Assembly: GCA_002238725.1 (NCBI GenBank)
Contig: MPMX01000002.1
Location: 124,001-188,000 of the forward strand
Direction: 5' to 3'
Length of the DNA stretch: 64,000 nucleotides
Origin: Rhodospirillaceae bacterium bin65
GTDB lineage: Bacteria; Pseudomonadota; Alphaproteobacteria; Bin65
The notes under the pieces were generated by a model that was given only the letters and a program-made list of their open reading frames with translations, did not search any database and had not been told where the DNA came from. Both the position numbers and the translations under genes were made by a program. Numbering within the stretch: the first letter of the stretch is position 1; each line of letters starts with the position of its first letter. Shown piece by piece: positions 26,700-35,611 of the stretch.

Positions 26700-29123
26700 C
26701 TACCCCCGCAGTTCCCCGCCGGTCTGTTTCTGCACGGCGGCGACGATCTTCTCCGCCACGGCATCGATCTCAGCATCCGTCAGGGTTTTCTCGGTCGGCT
26801 GCAGGGTGACGGAAATGGCGACCGACTTGCGGTCTTTCTCGATACCTGCGCCTTCGTAGACATCGAAGACCGACACGTCGGCTACCAGCTTCTTTTCGGC
26901 GTTTTTCGCGGCCCGGATCACCTTTTCGGACGGCGTTGAGCGGTCCAGCACGAACGCGAAATCGCGCTCCACCGGATGGAAGGGCGAGGGATCCAGCAGG
27001 GCGCGCGCCCTGGTGCCCTTGTCCTTGCGCGGCGGTAGCGCGTGGAAGAAGACCTCGAAGCCGACCATCGGCCCCTTGGCATCGAGGGCGCGCAGAATCC
27101 GCGGGTGCAATTCACCGAAGGCCGCCAGCACCCGGTTGCCCAGCTTCAGGACGCCGGACCGGCCGGGATGGTACCAGCCGGGCGCCTCTGCGGCGGCCTG
27201 AAGGCTGCCGACCGGGGCGCCGGCCGCATCCAGCGCCGCCAGGGCATCGGCCTTGGCGTCGAACGCATCGGCAGCGCGCGGCGCTTCGAACCAGGGGCGG
27301 CCATTGCGATCGCCGGCGCGCAGGCCGGCGGCGACGATGGCCTGGTCCTCCGGCTCGTTGCCGGCGAACTGCGGCCCGATCTCGAACAGCGCCACGTCGG
27401 GCGAACTGCGGTCGGCGTTCCACTGCGCCGCCCGGATCAGGTTCGGCAGAATCGACGGCCGCATGACGTCCAAGTCTGTCGTGATCGGGTTTTCCAGCAT
27501 GGTCTGCGGCGTCGCGCCGCCGAACAATCCGGCATGGCCGGCGTCCATGAAGGACCAGGTGACGGCTTCCAGCATACCTCTTGCGGCCAGGGCACGCCTT
27601 GCCATGCCCAGGCGGCGCTGGTCCGGCGTCACCGTGCGGGTGGTAATGCCTTCGGGTACGACCGAAACGGCCGGGATCCGGTCGTAGCCGTAAACGCGCA
27701 GCACGTCCTCGACGATATCCGCCTCGCCATGGGCGTCGACATCGAAGACGCGCCAGGAGGGGATTGCGACGGTCCAGCACGCTTCGCCGTTTGCCGACGC
27801 CTTCTCCCGAACGGTGTAGCCCTGCGCTTCGAGGATGCACTCGATCTGGGCATCGGGCACGGCAAGGCCGCCCAGGCTTTCCAGCCGGGCCGGCCGGAAG
27901 CGCACGTCGCGCCGCCAGTCCGGAACCGCGCCGGCGCTGAAGACATGGCTCACCTCGCCGCCACAGAACTCCAGGATCAGGCGCGCCGCCACCTCCGCGC
28001 CCCACAGGGCCGATTCCGGATCGACCCCGCGTTCGAAGCGGTAGCGGGCGTCCGAGTTGAGGCCCAGCTTCCGGCCGGTCGCCGCGGTGCGCAGCGTGTC
28101 GAACAGGGCGACTTCGAGGAACACGTTCGTCGTTCCGGGCTGGCAGCCAGTTTCCTCTCCGCCCATCAGGCCGCCGATGGCGTGGACCGCCCGGTCGTCG
28201 GCGATCACCGTCATGTCGGAGGTCAGCGTGTACTTGACTCCGTCGAGCGCCTGGATGGTCTCGCCGTCGCGCGCCATGCGCATAGTGAGGTCGCTGGCCA
28301 GCTTGTCGGCGTCGAAAACATGCAGGGGCCGGCCCAGGTCGTGGGTCACCAGGTTGGTGATATCGACCAGGGCCGAGATCGGCCGCAGCCCGATCGCCCG
28401 CAGGCGCCGCTGCACCCACTCCGGGCTCGACCCGTTGGTCACGCCGCGGAAGAACCGGCCGACGACGAAGGGGCAGGCGCCGTCCAGGCCGGCGGGCAGA
28501 TCGCGGCGCCAGACCAGGGGGCTGTCGAACGTGCCCGGCACGGTCGCCGCGTCGAAGGGCTTGAGCCGCCCGACACCGGCGGCGGCGAGATCGCGCGCGA
28601 TGCCGTGGACGCCCAGCGCGTCCTGACGGTTTGGCGTGATGGCGACTTCGATGACCGGATCGTTCAGGCCGAGCCAATCGGCGAAGGGTTCACCGACCGG
28701 GGCGTCGTCCGGCAGGTCGATGATGCCCTCATGCTCGTCCGACAGGCCCATCTCGCGCTCGGAACAGAGCATGCCGTTCGACTCCTGGCCCCGGATCACG
28801 CCCTTCTTCAGGTCAAGTCCTGTCCCCGGAATATGCGTGCCGGCCGGGGCGAACACGCCCTTCATGCCGGTGCGCGCGTTGGGCGCGCCGCACACCACCT
28901 GGACCCGGTCTTCGCCGGTATCGACGATGCAGACGCTGAGGCGGTCGGCGTCCGGATGCTGCCGCGCCTCGACCACCCTGGCGATCCGGAACGGCGCGAG
29001 TTCGGCGGCCTTGTCCTCGACGCCTTCGACCTCGAGGCCGATGGCGGTCAGCTTCGCGGCGATCTCGTTCAGCGGCGCATCCGTCTCCAGATGCTCCCTG
29101 AGCCAAGACAGGGTGAATTTCAT
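26700..29123 (-). CDS. pheT: Phenylalanyl-tRNA synthetase beta subunit
   Basis: A full-length 807-residue PheT. Domains in order: N-terminal tRNA-binding OB fold (about 40-150, with GVFAPAGTHIPG and NGMLCSEREMGLSDEH), B3/B4 editing domain (about 200-390), B5 (about 400-480) and a C-terminal anticodon-binding FDX-ACB domain (FHPVERDFAFVLD near residue 710). It must pair with PheS to charge tRNA-Phe. No pheS is adjacent: upstream is a toxin-antitoxin pair. The ATG is preceded by CACGGAAC. Confidence 0.97.
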   Translation of the reverse strand: MKFTLSWLREHLETDAPLNEIAAKLTAIGLEVEGVEDKAAELAPFRIARVVEARQHPDADRLSVCIVDTGEDRVQVVCGAPNARTGMKGVFAPAGTHIPGTGLDLKKGVIRGQESNGMLCSEREMGLSDEHEGIIDLPDDAPVGEPFADWLGLNDPVIEVAITPNRQDALGVHGIARDLAAAGVGRLKPFDAATVPGTFDSPLVWRRDLPAGLDGACPFVVGRFFRGVTNGSSPEWVQRRLRAIGLRPISALVDITNLVTHDLGRPLHVFDADKLASDLTMRMARDGETIQALDGVKYTLTSDMTVIADDRAVHAIGGLMGGEETGCQPGTTNVFLEVALFDTLRTAATGRKLGLNSDARYRFERGVDPESALWGAEVAARLILEFCGGEVSHVFSAGAVPDWRRDVRFRPARLESLGGLAVPDAQIECILEAQGYTVREKASANGEACWTVAIPSWRVFDVDAHGEADIVEDVLRVYGYDRIPAVSVVPEGITTRTVTPDQRRLGMARRALAARGMLEAVTWSFMDAGHAGLFGGATPQTMLENPITTDLDVMRPSILPNLIRAAQWNADRSSPDVALFEIGPQFAGNEPEDQAIVAAGLRAGDRNGRPWFEAPRAADAFDAKADALAALDAAGAPVGSLQAAAEAPGWYHPGRSGVLKLGNRVLAAFGELHPRILRALDAKGPMVGFEVFFHALPPRKDKGTRARALLDPSPFHPVERDFAFVLDRSTPSEKVIRAAKNAEKKLVADVSVFDVYEGAGIEKDRKSVAISVTLQPTEKTLTDAEIDAVAEKIVAAVQKQTGGELRG

Positions 29124-29257
29124 GGTCGGCGTTCCGTGACGGTGAGGCCGGGATTAATTGCCGATCCTGCGCTGCCCGGCAACCGGCGGCAGGGCCGCAC
29201 TTGAACCGCACCGGGCGCCGAGTCGCAGGATGCCGGGCAAGGTCTCAAGCCGAGCGG

Positions 29258-29656
29258 TCAGGCAACGGCGTCGAAGCCGTCCAGGCGCAGGGCGGACTTG
29301 TCGAAGGTCAGTGTCGTATCCGCGCCCAAACCGCGGTTGAGTCCCGCGATGACGGCGTCGGCGAAGTCGCCGCCCCTCCGGAGCCACTGCACCGCGTCGG
29401 CGACAAGAGCCGGTTCCTGGAAAGCCAGGACCGGGCTGTCCACGAGCTTCGTTATACAGTCGGCAATTTCCGCCTTCGAATAGCCGTACGACCGGCGCAG
29501 CACCCAGGCGAACTCGCAAAGGACCATCAGATTGACCAGCAAGGGCGTTCCGGCGTCTGCCGCCTTGCGGACGGCCAGTTCCGCGGCGCGGGTCTGTTCC
29601 GGCTCGTCCGCAACGACCAGACGGAGCAGAACATTCGAATCAAGGCCCTTAGTCAT
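29258..29656 (-). CDS. vapC: PIN-domain toxin, VapC type
   Basis: A 132-residue PIN-fold ribonuclease. The acidic site is built from LDSNVLLRL (D6), LCEFAW, GDFADAVIA and LTFDKSA. Family members cleave tRNA or rRNA when freed from their antitoxin. It starts at ATG inside the last codons of the antitoxin gene (8-bp overlap). A longer frame with an upstream start would overlap the antitoxin by 77 bp and is unlikely. Confidence 0.85.
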   Translation of the reverse strand: MTKGLDSNVLLRLVVADEPEQTRAAELAVRKAADAGTPLLVNLMVLCEFAWVLRRSYGYSKAEIADCITKLVDSPVLAFQEPALVADAVQWLRRGGDFADAVIAGLNRGLGADTTLTFDKSALRLDGFDAVA

Positions 29657-29954
29657 CGCCCGCCGCGTCACGTCCCGGCAGCAGCCCCAGCGCCCGCTCG
29701 GTGCGCTCAACCGCCGCTTCCGCAATGGCGTCGTTCATCTCCTCCACGCTGATGGCCGGTCCGTCATAGTACGGTTTCAGCATGCCGACGATGTCGTCGA
29801 TCGACCGGTTCATCGCCTTCATTCGTGCGCCGCCATCGTCGTCGACCTCGAACCGGACCTTGTCGCCAGGCTGGAGATTGAGCTTTTCGCGCACGGATTT
29901 CGGGATGGTGATCTGACCCTTGGCAGTCACTTTTGCAGTCGGTTGCCGTCCCAT
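29649..29954 (-). CDS. AbrB/SpoVT-domain antitoxin
   Basis: A 101-residue protein whose N-terminus AKVTAKGQITIPKSVREKL is the swapped-hairpin AbrB/MazE/VapB DNA-binding fold. The acidic C-terminal tail (about 50-101) would wrap the PIN toxin. Its gene precedes and overlaps the toxin gene. Three direct repeats upstream overlap its ribosome site and are probably the autoregulatory operator. Confidence 0.88.
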   Translation of the reverse strand: MGRQPTAKVTAKGQITIPKSVREKLNLQPGDKVRFEVDDDGGARMKAMNRSIDDIVGMLKPYYDGPAISVEEMNDAIAEAAVERTERALGLLPGRDAAGDD

Positions 29955-29957
29955 AGT

Positions 29958-30016
29958 CCTTACTTTCGAAAAATTCCTTACTATCATAGAATTTCTTACT
30001 CTTTGAAAAAGTAAGG
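29958..30016 (-). promoter_or_regulatory. Operator repeats of the toxin-antitoxin operon
   Basis: On the antitoxin strand AGTAAGG or AGTAAGA occurs at 30000, 29982 and 29964, an exact 18-bp period, with one inverted copy at the far end. The last copy contains the AAGGA ribosome site of the antitoxin. TATGAT between the first two repeats may be the -10. The stretch is strikingly A/T-rich for this genome. Confidence 0.6.
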
Positions 30017-30155
30017 AAATGCGGCACCGGTTCAACCCCTCGGGGCGACCGGCCTGATCCGCGTGCGCAGGCGCCCGTGACGGACCGGCGGACATCCGCG
30101 TTTCGCCGGCGCAAGACAGATTCAAGATTGATTCTAAACTACGCGATACCATATC

Positions 30156-30581
30156 ATGGACGTTATGAAAGACCGTCCTTTCGCTCCGATGCTGGAACGT
30201 CTGCGCAATGCCGGGCTGCGGCCGACGCGCCAGCGGCTGGCCCTGGCGCGGCTGCTGTTCGAAGGCGGCAACCGGCATGTCACGGCCGAGCAGCTCCATG
30301 CCGAGGCGCGGCGCGAGGAAATCGCGGTCTCGCTGGCGACCATCTACAACACGCTCAACCAGTTCCGCAAAGCCGGCCTGTTGCGCGAGGTTGTGGTCGA
30401 TTCCGGCCGCTCCTGGTTCGATACCAACTTGGAAGACCATCACCACTTTTTCCACGAGGCGACCGGCGCGCTGACCGATTTCGAGGCCGAGGGCCTGGCC
30501 GTGGAAGGCGTCCCCCGGGCGCCGCGCGGCACGGAAATCGACCGTGTCGAGGTCATCGTGCGCCTGCGCGATGCCGGTTAG
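30156..30581 (+). CDS. irr: Iron response regulator Irr (Fur family)
   Basis: A 141-residue Fur-family repressor. The winged helix has LRPTRQRLALARLL and VSLATIYNTLNQFRKAGLL, and the dimer domain has the Irr hallmark DHHHFFHE (residues 94-101), where ordinary Fur has a different metal site; this HHH motif is tied to haem sensing. The N-terminal haem regulatory Cys-Pro of Bradyrhizobium Irr is absent, as in Rhizobium-type Irr. ATGs at 30156 and 30165 are both possible. Half-site TTCTAAAC lies just upstream and may give autoregulation. Confidence 0.93.
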   Translation: MDVMKDRPFAPMLERLRNAGLRPTRQRLALARLLFEGGNRHVTAEQLHAEARREEIAVSLATIYNTLNQFRKAGLLREVVVDSGRSWFDTNLEDHHHFFHEATGALTDFEAEGLAVEGVPRAPRGTEIDRVEVIVRLRDAG

Positions 30582-30618
30582 GTCCGGCGCGGCCTGCGGC
30601 GTCCGGTCGCCAATCAGA

Positions 30619-30633
30619 TTAGAACAAATCTAA
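30619..30633 (+). promoter_or_regulatory. Fur-family (Irr/PerR-like) box
   Basis: TTAGAACAAATCTAA is a 15-bp dyad with TTAGA and TCTAA arms, in the 7-1-7 format of Fur-family boxes and close to the Irr control element. It lies 4 bp before the -35 of the rubrerythrin promoter and 38 bp after the irr stop. Confidence 0.6.
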
Positions 30634-30637
30634 ACTA

Positions 30638-30666
30638 TTGACTCGACACCCGCCCCGGACTAGACA
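30638..30666 (+). promoter_or_regulatory. Promoter of the rubrerythrin operon
   Basis: TTGACT and TAGACA are separated by 17 bp, about 95 bp before the rubrerythrin ATG. The adjoining Fur-family box would place this promoter under iron or peroxide control. Confidence 0.6.
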
Positions 30667-30761
30667 GGCCCCGGCGGCGCATCCTGCGCCCTGTCCTGAT
30701 TTCCGAGACCTCCGGGGAACGTTTCCCCGGTAACGCATCGGCCCAGAGAGGAGAGCCATTC

Positions 30762-31178
<417 letters not shown>

Positions 31179-31321
31179 CTGTTCGCCGGGCCGCCGGGCC
31201 CGGACCGGCAGGATCGTATTTGCGGGACCGGGCTTCGCCGGCCCGGTTCCGCCGCCGAACCCGCCGGTCCGCCCGCTGCTTGAGCGCCCCGCACCGCATC
31301 CCGATATCCGAAGCGCACACC

Positions 31322-32656
31322 ATGACGGAAGGCAGCCTCGAGGCACCCGTCCGCCACGCCATACCGTGGCAGGACGAGGCGTATTATGACGAAGCGGCGC
31401 TCGACGCCGAACTGCGCCGCGTGTTCGACGTGTGTCACGGTTGCCGGCTCTGCTTCAACCTGTGCGATTCCTTTCCGACCCTGTTCGACCTGATCGACGC
31501 GGGCGGCGACGCCGAACTGGAGGGGGTCGACAGCGCGGATTTCGGGAGGGTCGCCGACGGCTGCACGCTCTGCGACATGTGCTTCATGACGAAGTGCCCC
31601 TATGTGCCGCCACACGAATTCGACCTGGATTTTCCCCATCTTATGCTGCGCTACCGCGCAGTCGAGCACCGCGGCGGCAAGCGCGGCTTGTGGGAGCGGC
31701 AACTCACGCGAACCGACCGCAACAACCGGCTCGGCCGCGCCGCATCCGGCCTCGCCAACTGGGCGACGCAACGCGGCAACCGGCTGACCCGGCCGGCCCT
31801 CGAGGCGGTCGCCGGCGTGCACCGGGACGCTGCCCTGCCCGCGTTTGCGCCCCGGACCCTCGAGCAGCGCGCCGCTGCTGAAACGCCGGAGATCAACCGG
31901 GATGCGCCGGGCTACGGCCGCAAGGGGGCGATCTACGCGACCTGCTATGGCAACGGCAACAATCCGGAAATCGGCATCGCCCTGCTCAAGGTTCTGGCGC
32001 GCAACGGGGTCGAGACCGAAATCGTCTATCCCGGCTGCTGCGGCATGCCCCAGATGGAGCAGGGCGACCTGAAGGCCGTCGCCGCGCATGCCGCACAGAC
32101 CGCCGCGGCGCTCAGGCCGTGGATCGACCGGGGCTACGCCATCGTCGCCACGGTGTCGTCCTGCGCCCTGATGCTGAAATTCGAATGGCCGCTGCTGCTG
32201 CCGGACAATGAGGACGTCCGGCTGCTCTCGGAAAACTGCTTCGACGCGGCGCAATACGTCGTCGACATTGCGAAGACGGAGGGACTGGCCGAGGGTCTGG
32301 GGCCGCTGGACGGCGGCGTGACCCTTCATGTCGCGTGCCACGCCCGGGCGCAGAATATGGGCGTGAAGGCCGCCGAACTGCTGCGCCTGATTCCGGAGAC
32401 GAAGCCGAAGATCCTGGCCCGCTGTTCCGGCCACGGCGGCTCGTGGGGCGTGATGAAGGAGAATTTCGAGACCGGCATGAAGGTCGGCAGGCCGGTCATG
32501 CGCGATGCCGTCAAGGCGGACAATCCGTATATCGTTTCCGAATGCCCGCTTGCCGGCGCGCATATCCTGCAGGGCATGGAGCGAATCGGCGGCGCCGAAC
32601 CGCCCGACCGCGCGCCCCACCCGATCGAACTGTTCGCCAAGGCCTACGGATACTAG
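31322..32656 (+). CDS. GlpC/HdrD-like iron-sulphur protein
   Basis: A 444-residue electron-transfer protein. Near the N-terminus are two ferredoxin-type clusters: C38, C41, C44, C48 ([11 protein letters not shown]) and C81, C84, C87, C92 ([13 protein letters not shown]). Two CCG-type domains follow: one complete ([12 protein letters not shown]), one changed to [10 protein letters not shown]. The architecture is that of GlpC and heterodisulphide reductase-like subunits, without membrane helices. In related genomes such a protein follows a short rubrerythrin and a DUF3501 gene follows it; no DUF3501 gene is present here. It is a plausible donor for the rubrerythrin. Confidence 0.85.
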   Translation: MTEGSLEAPVRHAIPWQDEAYYDEAALDAELRRVFDVCHGCRLCFNLCDSFPTLFDLIDAGGDAELEGVDSADFGRVADGCTLCDMCFMTKCPYVPPHEFDLDFPHLMLRYRAVEHRGGKRGLWERQLTRTDRNNRLGRAASGLANWATQRGNRLTRPALEAVAGVHRDAALPAFAPRTLEQRAAAETPEINRDAPGYGRKGAIYATCYGNGNNPEIGIALLKVLARNGVETEIVYPGCCGMPQMEQGDLKAVAAHAAQTAAALRPWIDRGYAIVATVSSCALMLKFEWPLLLPDNEDVRLLSENCFDAAQYVVDIAKTEGLAEGLGPLDGGVTLHVACHARAQNMGVKAAELLRLIPETKPKILARCSGHGGSWGVMKENFETGMKVGRPVMRDAVKADNPYIVSECPLAGAHILQGMERIGGAEPPDRAPHPIELFAKAYGY

Positions 32657-32689
32657 GCATTTGCGCACCGGGGCCTGGCATTCCCGGCA

Positions 32690-32714
32690 CCAATGTTAAA
32701 TTCTTTAACATTGG
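32690..32714. promoter_or_regulatory. TetR-type dyad, site 1
   Basis: A perfect 11-bp inverted repeat with a 3-bp centre (CCAATGTTAAA, TTC, TTTAACATTGG). Its core ATGTTAA-N5-TTAACAT is identical to the dyad at the TetR start. It lies between two convergent genes, where no promoter is expected. It has no U-tract and an A/T-rich stem, so a terminator is unlikely. Confidence 0.6.
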
Positions 32715-32757
32715 TCGTTCCACCGAAAACACATGCCGCCGGCCGGGCAGGGACCGG

Positions 32758-34095
32758 TCACTCTGGCGGCGCACTGTCCAGCAGATGGCCGTGGTGGGTC
32801 AGGAACTCGTCGACGGCCTCTATCAGTCCGGCACAGTCGGACTCGGCGATGGCGAGCGAGAGCGTGATGTAGCCGCGCCGGGTCGTGAAGAAGCCCCTGT
32901 CGATCAAGTCCAGATGCAGGAGCTGGCGCAGGCGCGGATCCTTGGGCGCGATATCGCGGATCGAATGGATCGGCTCACGCTGCAAGTGCAGGTTCATGAG
33001 CGAGCCCAGTCCGGTAGCCTGGAACGGCGCGCCGTGCCGGGCGGCGAGTTCGCTGAGGGAGGCGCGCAACGAATCGCCGGCCGCGTTGAGCGCGGCCTGG
33101 ACCGGCGGCGTAAAGACTTTCTCCAGGCCTGCGGCGCCGGCGTTGAGCATGAACACGTTGTTGTTGAAGGTGCCGTGGTGAACGAAGGCGCCGGGCCGGG
33201 ACGGGTCGTAGACCGTCATGATCTCCGCCGGGCCGCCGAAAGCGCCGCAGGAGAAGCCGCCGCCGATATACTTGCCGAGCGTGGTCATGTCCGGGACGAT
33301 GCCGAGCTGCTCCTGGCGCCCGCCCGGCGCGAGCCGCGAGGTCATCACCTCGTCGAATATCAGCAGCACGTCATGGCCGCTGCACGCCTCCCGCAAAGCC
33401 TCGAGAAAGCCGGCCGATGCCGGTATTCCGCCCGACGCGCCCTGAAGCGGCTCGACCAGGACCGCGGCGAGGCGGTTCGCATTCTCCCGGATCAGGCGCT
33501 GCGCCTCTTCCGGATCGTTGTAGGGCGCAATCAGGTGGGGGAAGGGCAGGTTGATCGGCGCGCTCTCGCGGCCGAAGTAGATGGTGCCGCCATGATAGCC
33601 GCCCTCGAAGACCATGATCGCGTCCCTGCCGGTCACCGCGCGGGCGGTCGCCAGCGCCAAGACGTTCGCCTCGGTGCCCGAGGTCGTGAAGCGGACCTGC
33701 TCGATGGAAGGGAAGCGCGCGCAGACGAGCGCCGCAAGCCGCGCCTCTCCGGGGCTCGTCGAGCCGAAGGCCATGCCGCCGTCCAGCGTCGCCAGCACCG
33801 CCTCGCGGATCGCCGGGTGGGAATGGCCGTAGAGGCCGGCGGAAAAATCGCCGACGAAATCGGTGTAGAGATGGCCGTCGACGTCGGTCACCGTCGCGCC
33901 GGCCGCCGTCTCGATCGCCAGCGGGAAGGGCGTGTAGAACATGCCGGTGCGCGTGTTGCCGCCGGGCAGGCTCTTGCGCGCCCGTTCGTACTGCGCCCGG
34001 CTGGCGGGGTTGGCGGCCTCATAGCGCGCCGTCACCGTATCGACCGCGCTCGCCAGGTCGGAATTCCGGCCGCCTGTCCCGGGATTTGCCGTCAT
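32758..34095 (-). CDS. Class III aminotransferase (GSAM-like)
   Basis: A 445-residue PLP enzyme of the class III fold. GHSHPAI, FTTSGTEANVLA, FEGGYHGG, LLIFDEV (D248) and TTLGKYIGGG with the PLP lysine K275 are all present. The pattern resembles glutamate-1-semialdehyde 2,1-aminomutase-type transaminases found in secondary catabolic contexts. Haem synthesis is not implied, since several class III enzymes share these motifs. It is transcribed divergently from the TetR gene. Confidence 0.9.
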   Translation of the reverse strand: MTANPGTGGRNSDLASAVDTVTARYEAANPASRAQYERARKSLPGGNTRTGMFYTPFPLAIETAAGATVTDVDGHLYTDFVGDFSAGLYGHSHPAIREAVLATLDGGMAFGSTSPGEARLAALVCARFPSIEQVRFTTSGTEANVLALATARAVTGRDAIMVFEGGYHGGTIYFGRESAPINLPFPHLIAPYNDPEEAQRLIRENANRLAAVLVEPLQGASGGIPASAGFLEALREACSGHDVLLIFDEVMTSRLAPGGRQEQLGIVPDMTTLGKYIGGGFSCGAFGGPAEIMTVYDPSRPGAFVHHGTFNNNVFMLNAGAAGLEKVFTPPVQAALNAAGDSLRASLSELAARHGAPFQATGLGSLMNLHLQREPIHSIRDIAPKDPRLRQLLHLDLIDRGFFTTRRGYITLSLAIAESDCAGLIEAVDEFLTHHGHLLDSAPPE

Positions 34096-34233
34096 GCCAT
34101 GCTCCGCCGTCGAACGAGCGGCGGACGATAGCCGCCCCGACGGCGGCGCGGCAAGACCGACGGGACGCGGGACCGGTCGGGCACCATTGCTCCCGGATTT
34201 TACCGCCCCCGGGACTTGGCAAGCGCAAAAGGT

Positions 34234-34252
34234 ATGTTAAATATATTAACAT
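34234..34252. promoter_or_regulatory. TetR-type dyad, site 2, overlapping the regulator start
   Basis: ATGTTAA-ATATA-TTAACAT, 19 bp, whose right arm runs into the ATG of the TetR gene. Binding here would block expression of the regulator and perhaps the divergent aminotransferase gene. Confidence 0.7.
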
Positions 34253-34886
34253 GGCAGAATCCAAACGCAAGAGCCAGTCCGCCGGCCTGCGCAAGAGCGG
34301 CTATCACCACGGCAACCTGAAAGAGGCGCTGGTCTCCGCGGCGCGCGTGCTGATCCTAGAGAAGGGCCCGCACGGCTTTTCGCTGATCGAAGCCGCGCGG
34401 CTGGCCGGGGTCAGCCCGGCCGCGCCCTATCGCCATTTCAAGGACCGGGAGGCGCTGCTCGCGGAGGTGGCCCGGCGTGGCTACGCCAATTTCTCCGACA
34501 GTCTGGAAAGGGCCTGGGCAGGCGGCAATCCGGACCAACTGACGGCATTCCGGCGCCTGGGCCACGCCTATCTCGATTTCGCCCTGACCGAACGGGCCTA
34601 CTATGCCGCCATGTTCGAGGCCGAACTGCCGCCCGACGGCGACCCGGCCTTTCACGACGCGGCCGACCGCGCCTACCGCACCCTCTCCGCGGTGACGGAC
34701 CGGCTGAAGGGCGACGATCCGGCCGGCCAGCCCGTGCCGCCGGAAGCGGTGTTCTTTCATATCTGGTCGCTCGCCCACGGCGCGGCGACCCTGGGCCGGA
34801 GCGGCGGCGCGCCAGCCCTGTCGCGCCACCGGATGCTTGATCTGGGCGTGGAACTCTATCTCAAGGGACTGGGCGTCACGCCGTAA
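34251..34886 (+). CDS. TetR/AcrR-family regulator
   Basis: A 211-residue repressor. The helix-turn-helix is FSLIEAARLAGVSPAAPYRHFKDREALLAEVA (starting near residue 43), with GYHHGNLKEALVSAA before it, the pattern of the subgroup with a TetR_C_33-like WHG domain (HIWSLAHGAATL at about 168). The ATG lies inside a dyad. The nearest purine-rich ribosome site (AAAAGG) is about 20 bp upstream, so translation initiation is unusual or leaderless. A ligand pocket cannot be read. Likely targets are its own gene and the DUF2852 gene downstream. Confidence 0.9.
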   Translation: MAESKRKSQSAGLRKSGYHHGNLKEALVSAARVLILEKGPHGFSLIEAARLAGVSPAAPYRHFKDREALLAEVARRGYANFSDSLERAWAGGNPDQLTAFRRLGHAYLDFALTERAYYAAMFEAELPPDGDPAFHDAADRAYRTLSAVTDRLKGDDPAGQPVPPEAVFFHIWSLAHGAATLGRSGGAPALSRHRMLDLGVELYLKGLGVTP

Positions 34887-34955
34887 CGCGCCTTCGCGAA
34901 CCGGCGCCATAACTTTTTTCGACGGACCTCTTGCGCCGGTGCGTACCATCCCCAT

Positions 34956-34978
34956 CTATGTAAAATTGTTTCACATAG
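34956..34978. promoter_or_regulatory. TetR-type dyad, site 3, before the DUF2852 gene
   Basis: CTATGTAAAATTGTTTCACATAG contains a 19-bp core in the same format as the other two sites (ATGTAAA-N5-TTCACAT), with the outer ATGT/ACAT conserved. It ends 28 bp before the DUF2852 ATG, where a repressor would block transcription. Confidence 0.65.
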
Positions 34979-35006
34979 ACAGTGGCACCAACCGAGGAGG
35001 ACTTCA

Positions 35007-35438
35007 ATGACCGCAGCTTCGATGGCCCGGGAAAACCCCGCCCGCCACGGCCGCGCGTGGACCGGACCGAGCCTGCCGAAACCGGCATGGATTGCGATCA
35101 TGGTCCTGGGATTTATCGTGTTCTGGCCGATCGGCCTCGCGATACTGGGGTTCCTGCTGTTTACCGGCCGGCTCGGCAGCTGCGCCGATTCCTGCGACTG
35201 GATCAGCGTCAAGAGCAAGATGCGCCGCGGCGCATCCAGCGGCAATGCCGCTTTCGACGAGTATCGCGAGGAAGCGCTGCGCCGGCTGGACGAGGAGCGC
35301 CGCGAGTTCGCCATGTTCATGGAACGGCTGCGCCGGGCCAAGGACCAGGCCGAGTTCGACCAGTTCATGGCCGAACGCAACGGCGGCTTCAACGGTGGCG
35401 GAAACGGCGACGGCCCGAACGGCAAGCCTTCCGCCTGA
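35007..35438 (+). CDS. DUF2852 membrane protein
   Basis: A 143-residue protein with one or two N-terminal hydrophobic segments (AWIAIMVLGFIVFWPIGLAI and LGFLLFTG), then a charged helical domain whose FDEYREEALRRLDEERREF and KDQAEFDQFMAERN stretches are typical of DUF2852. The glycine/asparagine-rich tail is likely disordered. Function unknown. GAGGAGG precedes the ATG. Placement beside a TetR regulator, with a matching operator, suggests ligand-induced expression. Confidence 0.85.
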   Translation: MTAASMARENPARHGRAWTGPSLPKPAWIAIMVLGFIVFWPIGLAILGFLLFTGRLGSCADSCDWISVKSKMRRGASSGNAAFDEYREEALRRLDEERREFAMFMERLRRAKDQAEFDQFMAERNGGFNGGGNGDGPNGKPSA

Positions 35439-35491
35439 CGCCGCAATCGGCTCCCGCACGCTTCTCTCCCGCGCTTTTCCCCCGCCTCGCA

Positions 35492-35525
35492 GGCCCGGTC
35501 CCCGATGGACCGGGCCTTTTTCTTT
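35492..35525 (+). terminator. Intrinsic terminator after DUF2852
   Basis: A perfect 10-bp GC stem (GGCCCGGTCC / GGACCGGGCC) with a 5-base loop is followed by TTTTTCTTT. This ends the TetR-DUF2852 unit before the CDF gene. Confidence 0.9.
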
Positions 35526-35611
35526 GGCCGGATGCTGCGCCGGCCGGCGCCGCGCCAGCCGGGGCTGCGCCGGTTGAGGCGCTCCGGCGGCGGCCCTATG
35601 TTCGGCGCAAC

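Noticed and set aside
32690..32714. Palindrome as a terminator for the convergent gene pair
   Set aside because: The stem is mostly A/T, has no U-tract, and its core equals the TetR-start dyad.
34958..34976. Dyad as a Fur-type box controlling the CDF metal exporter
   Set aside because: The sequence matches the nearby TetR dyads better, and a strong terminator separates it from the CDF gene.
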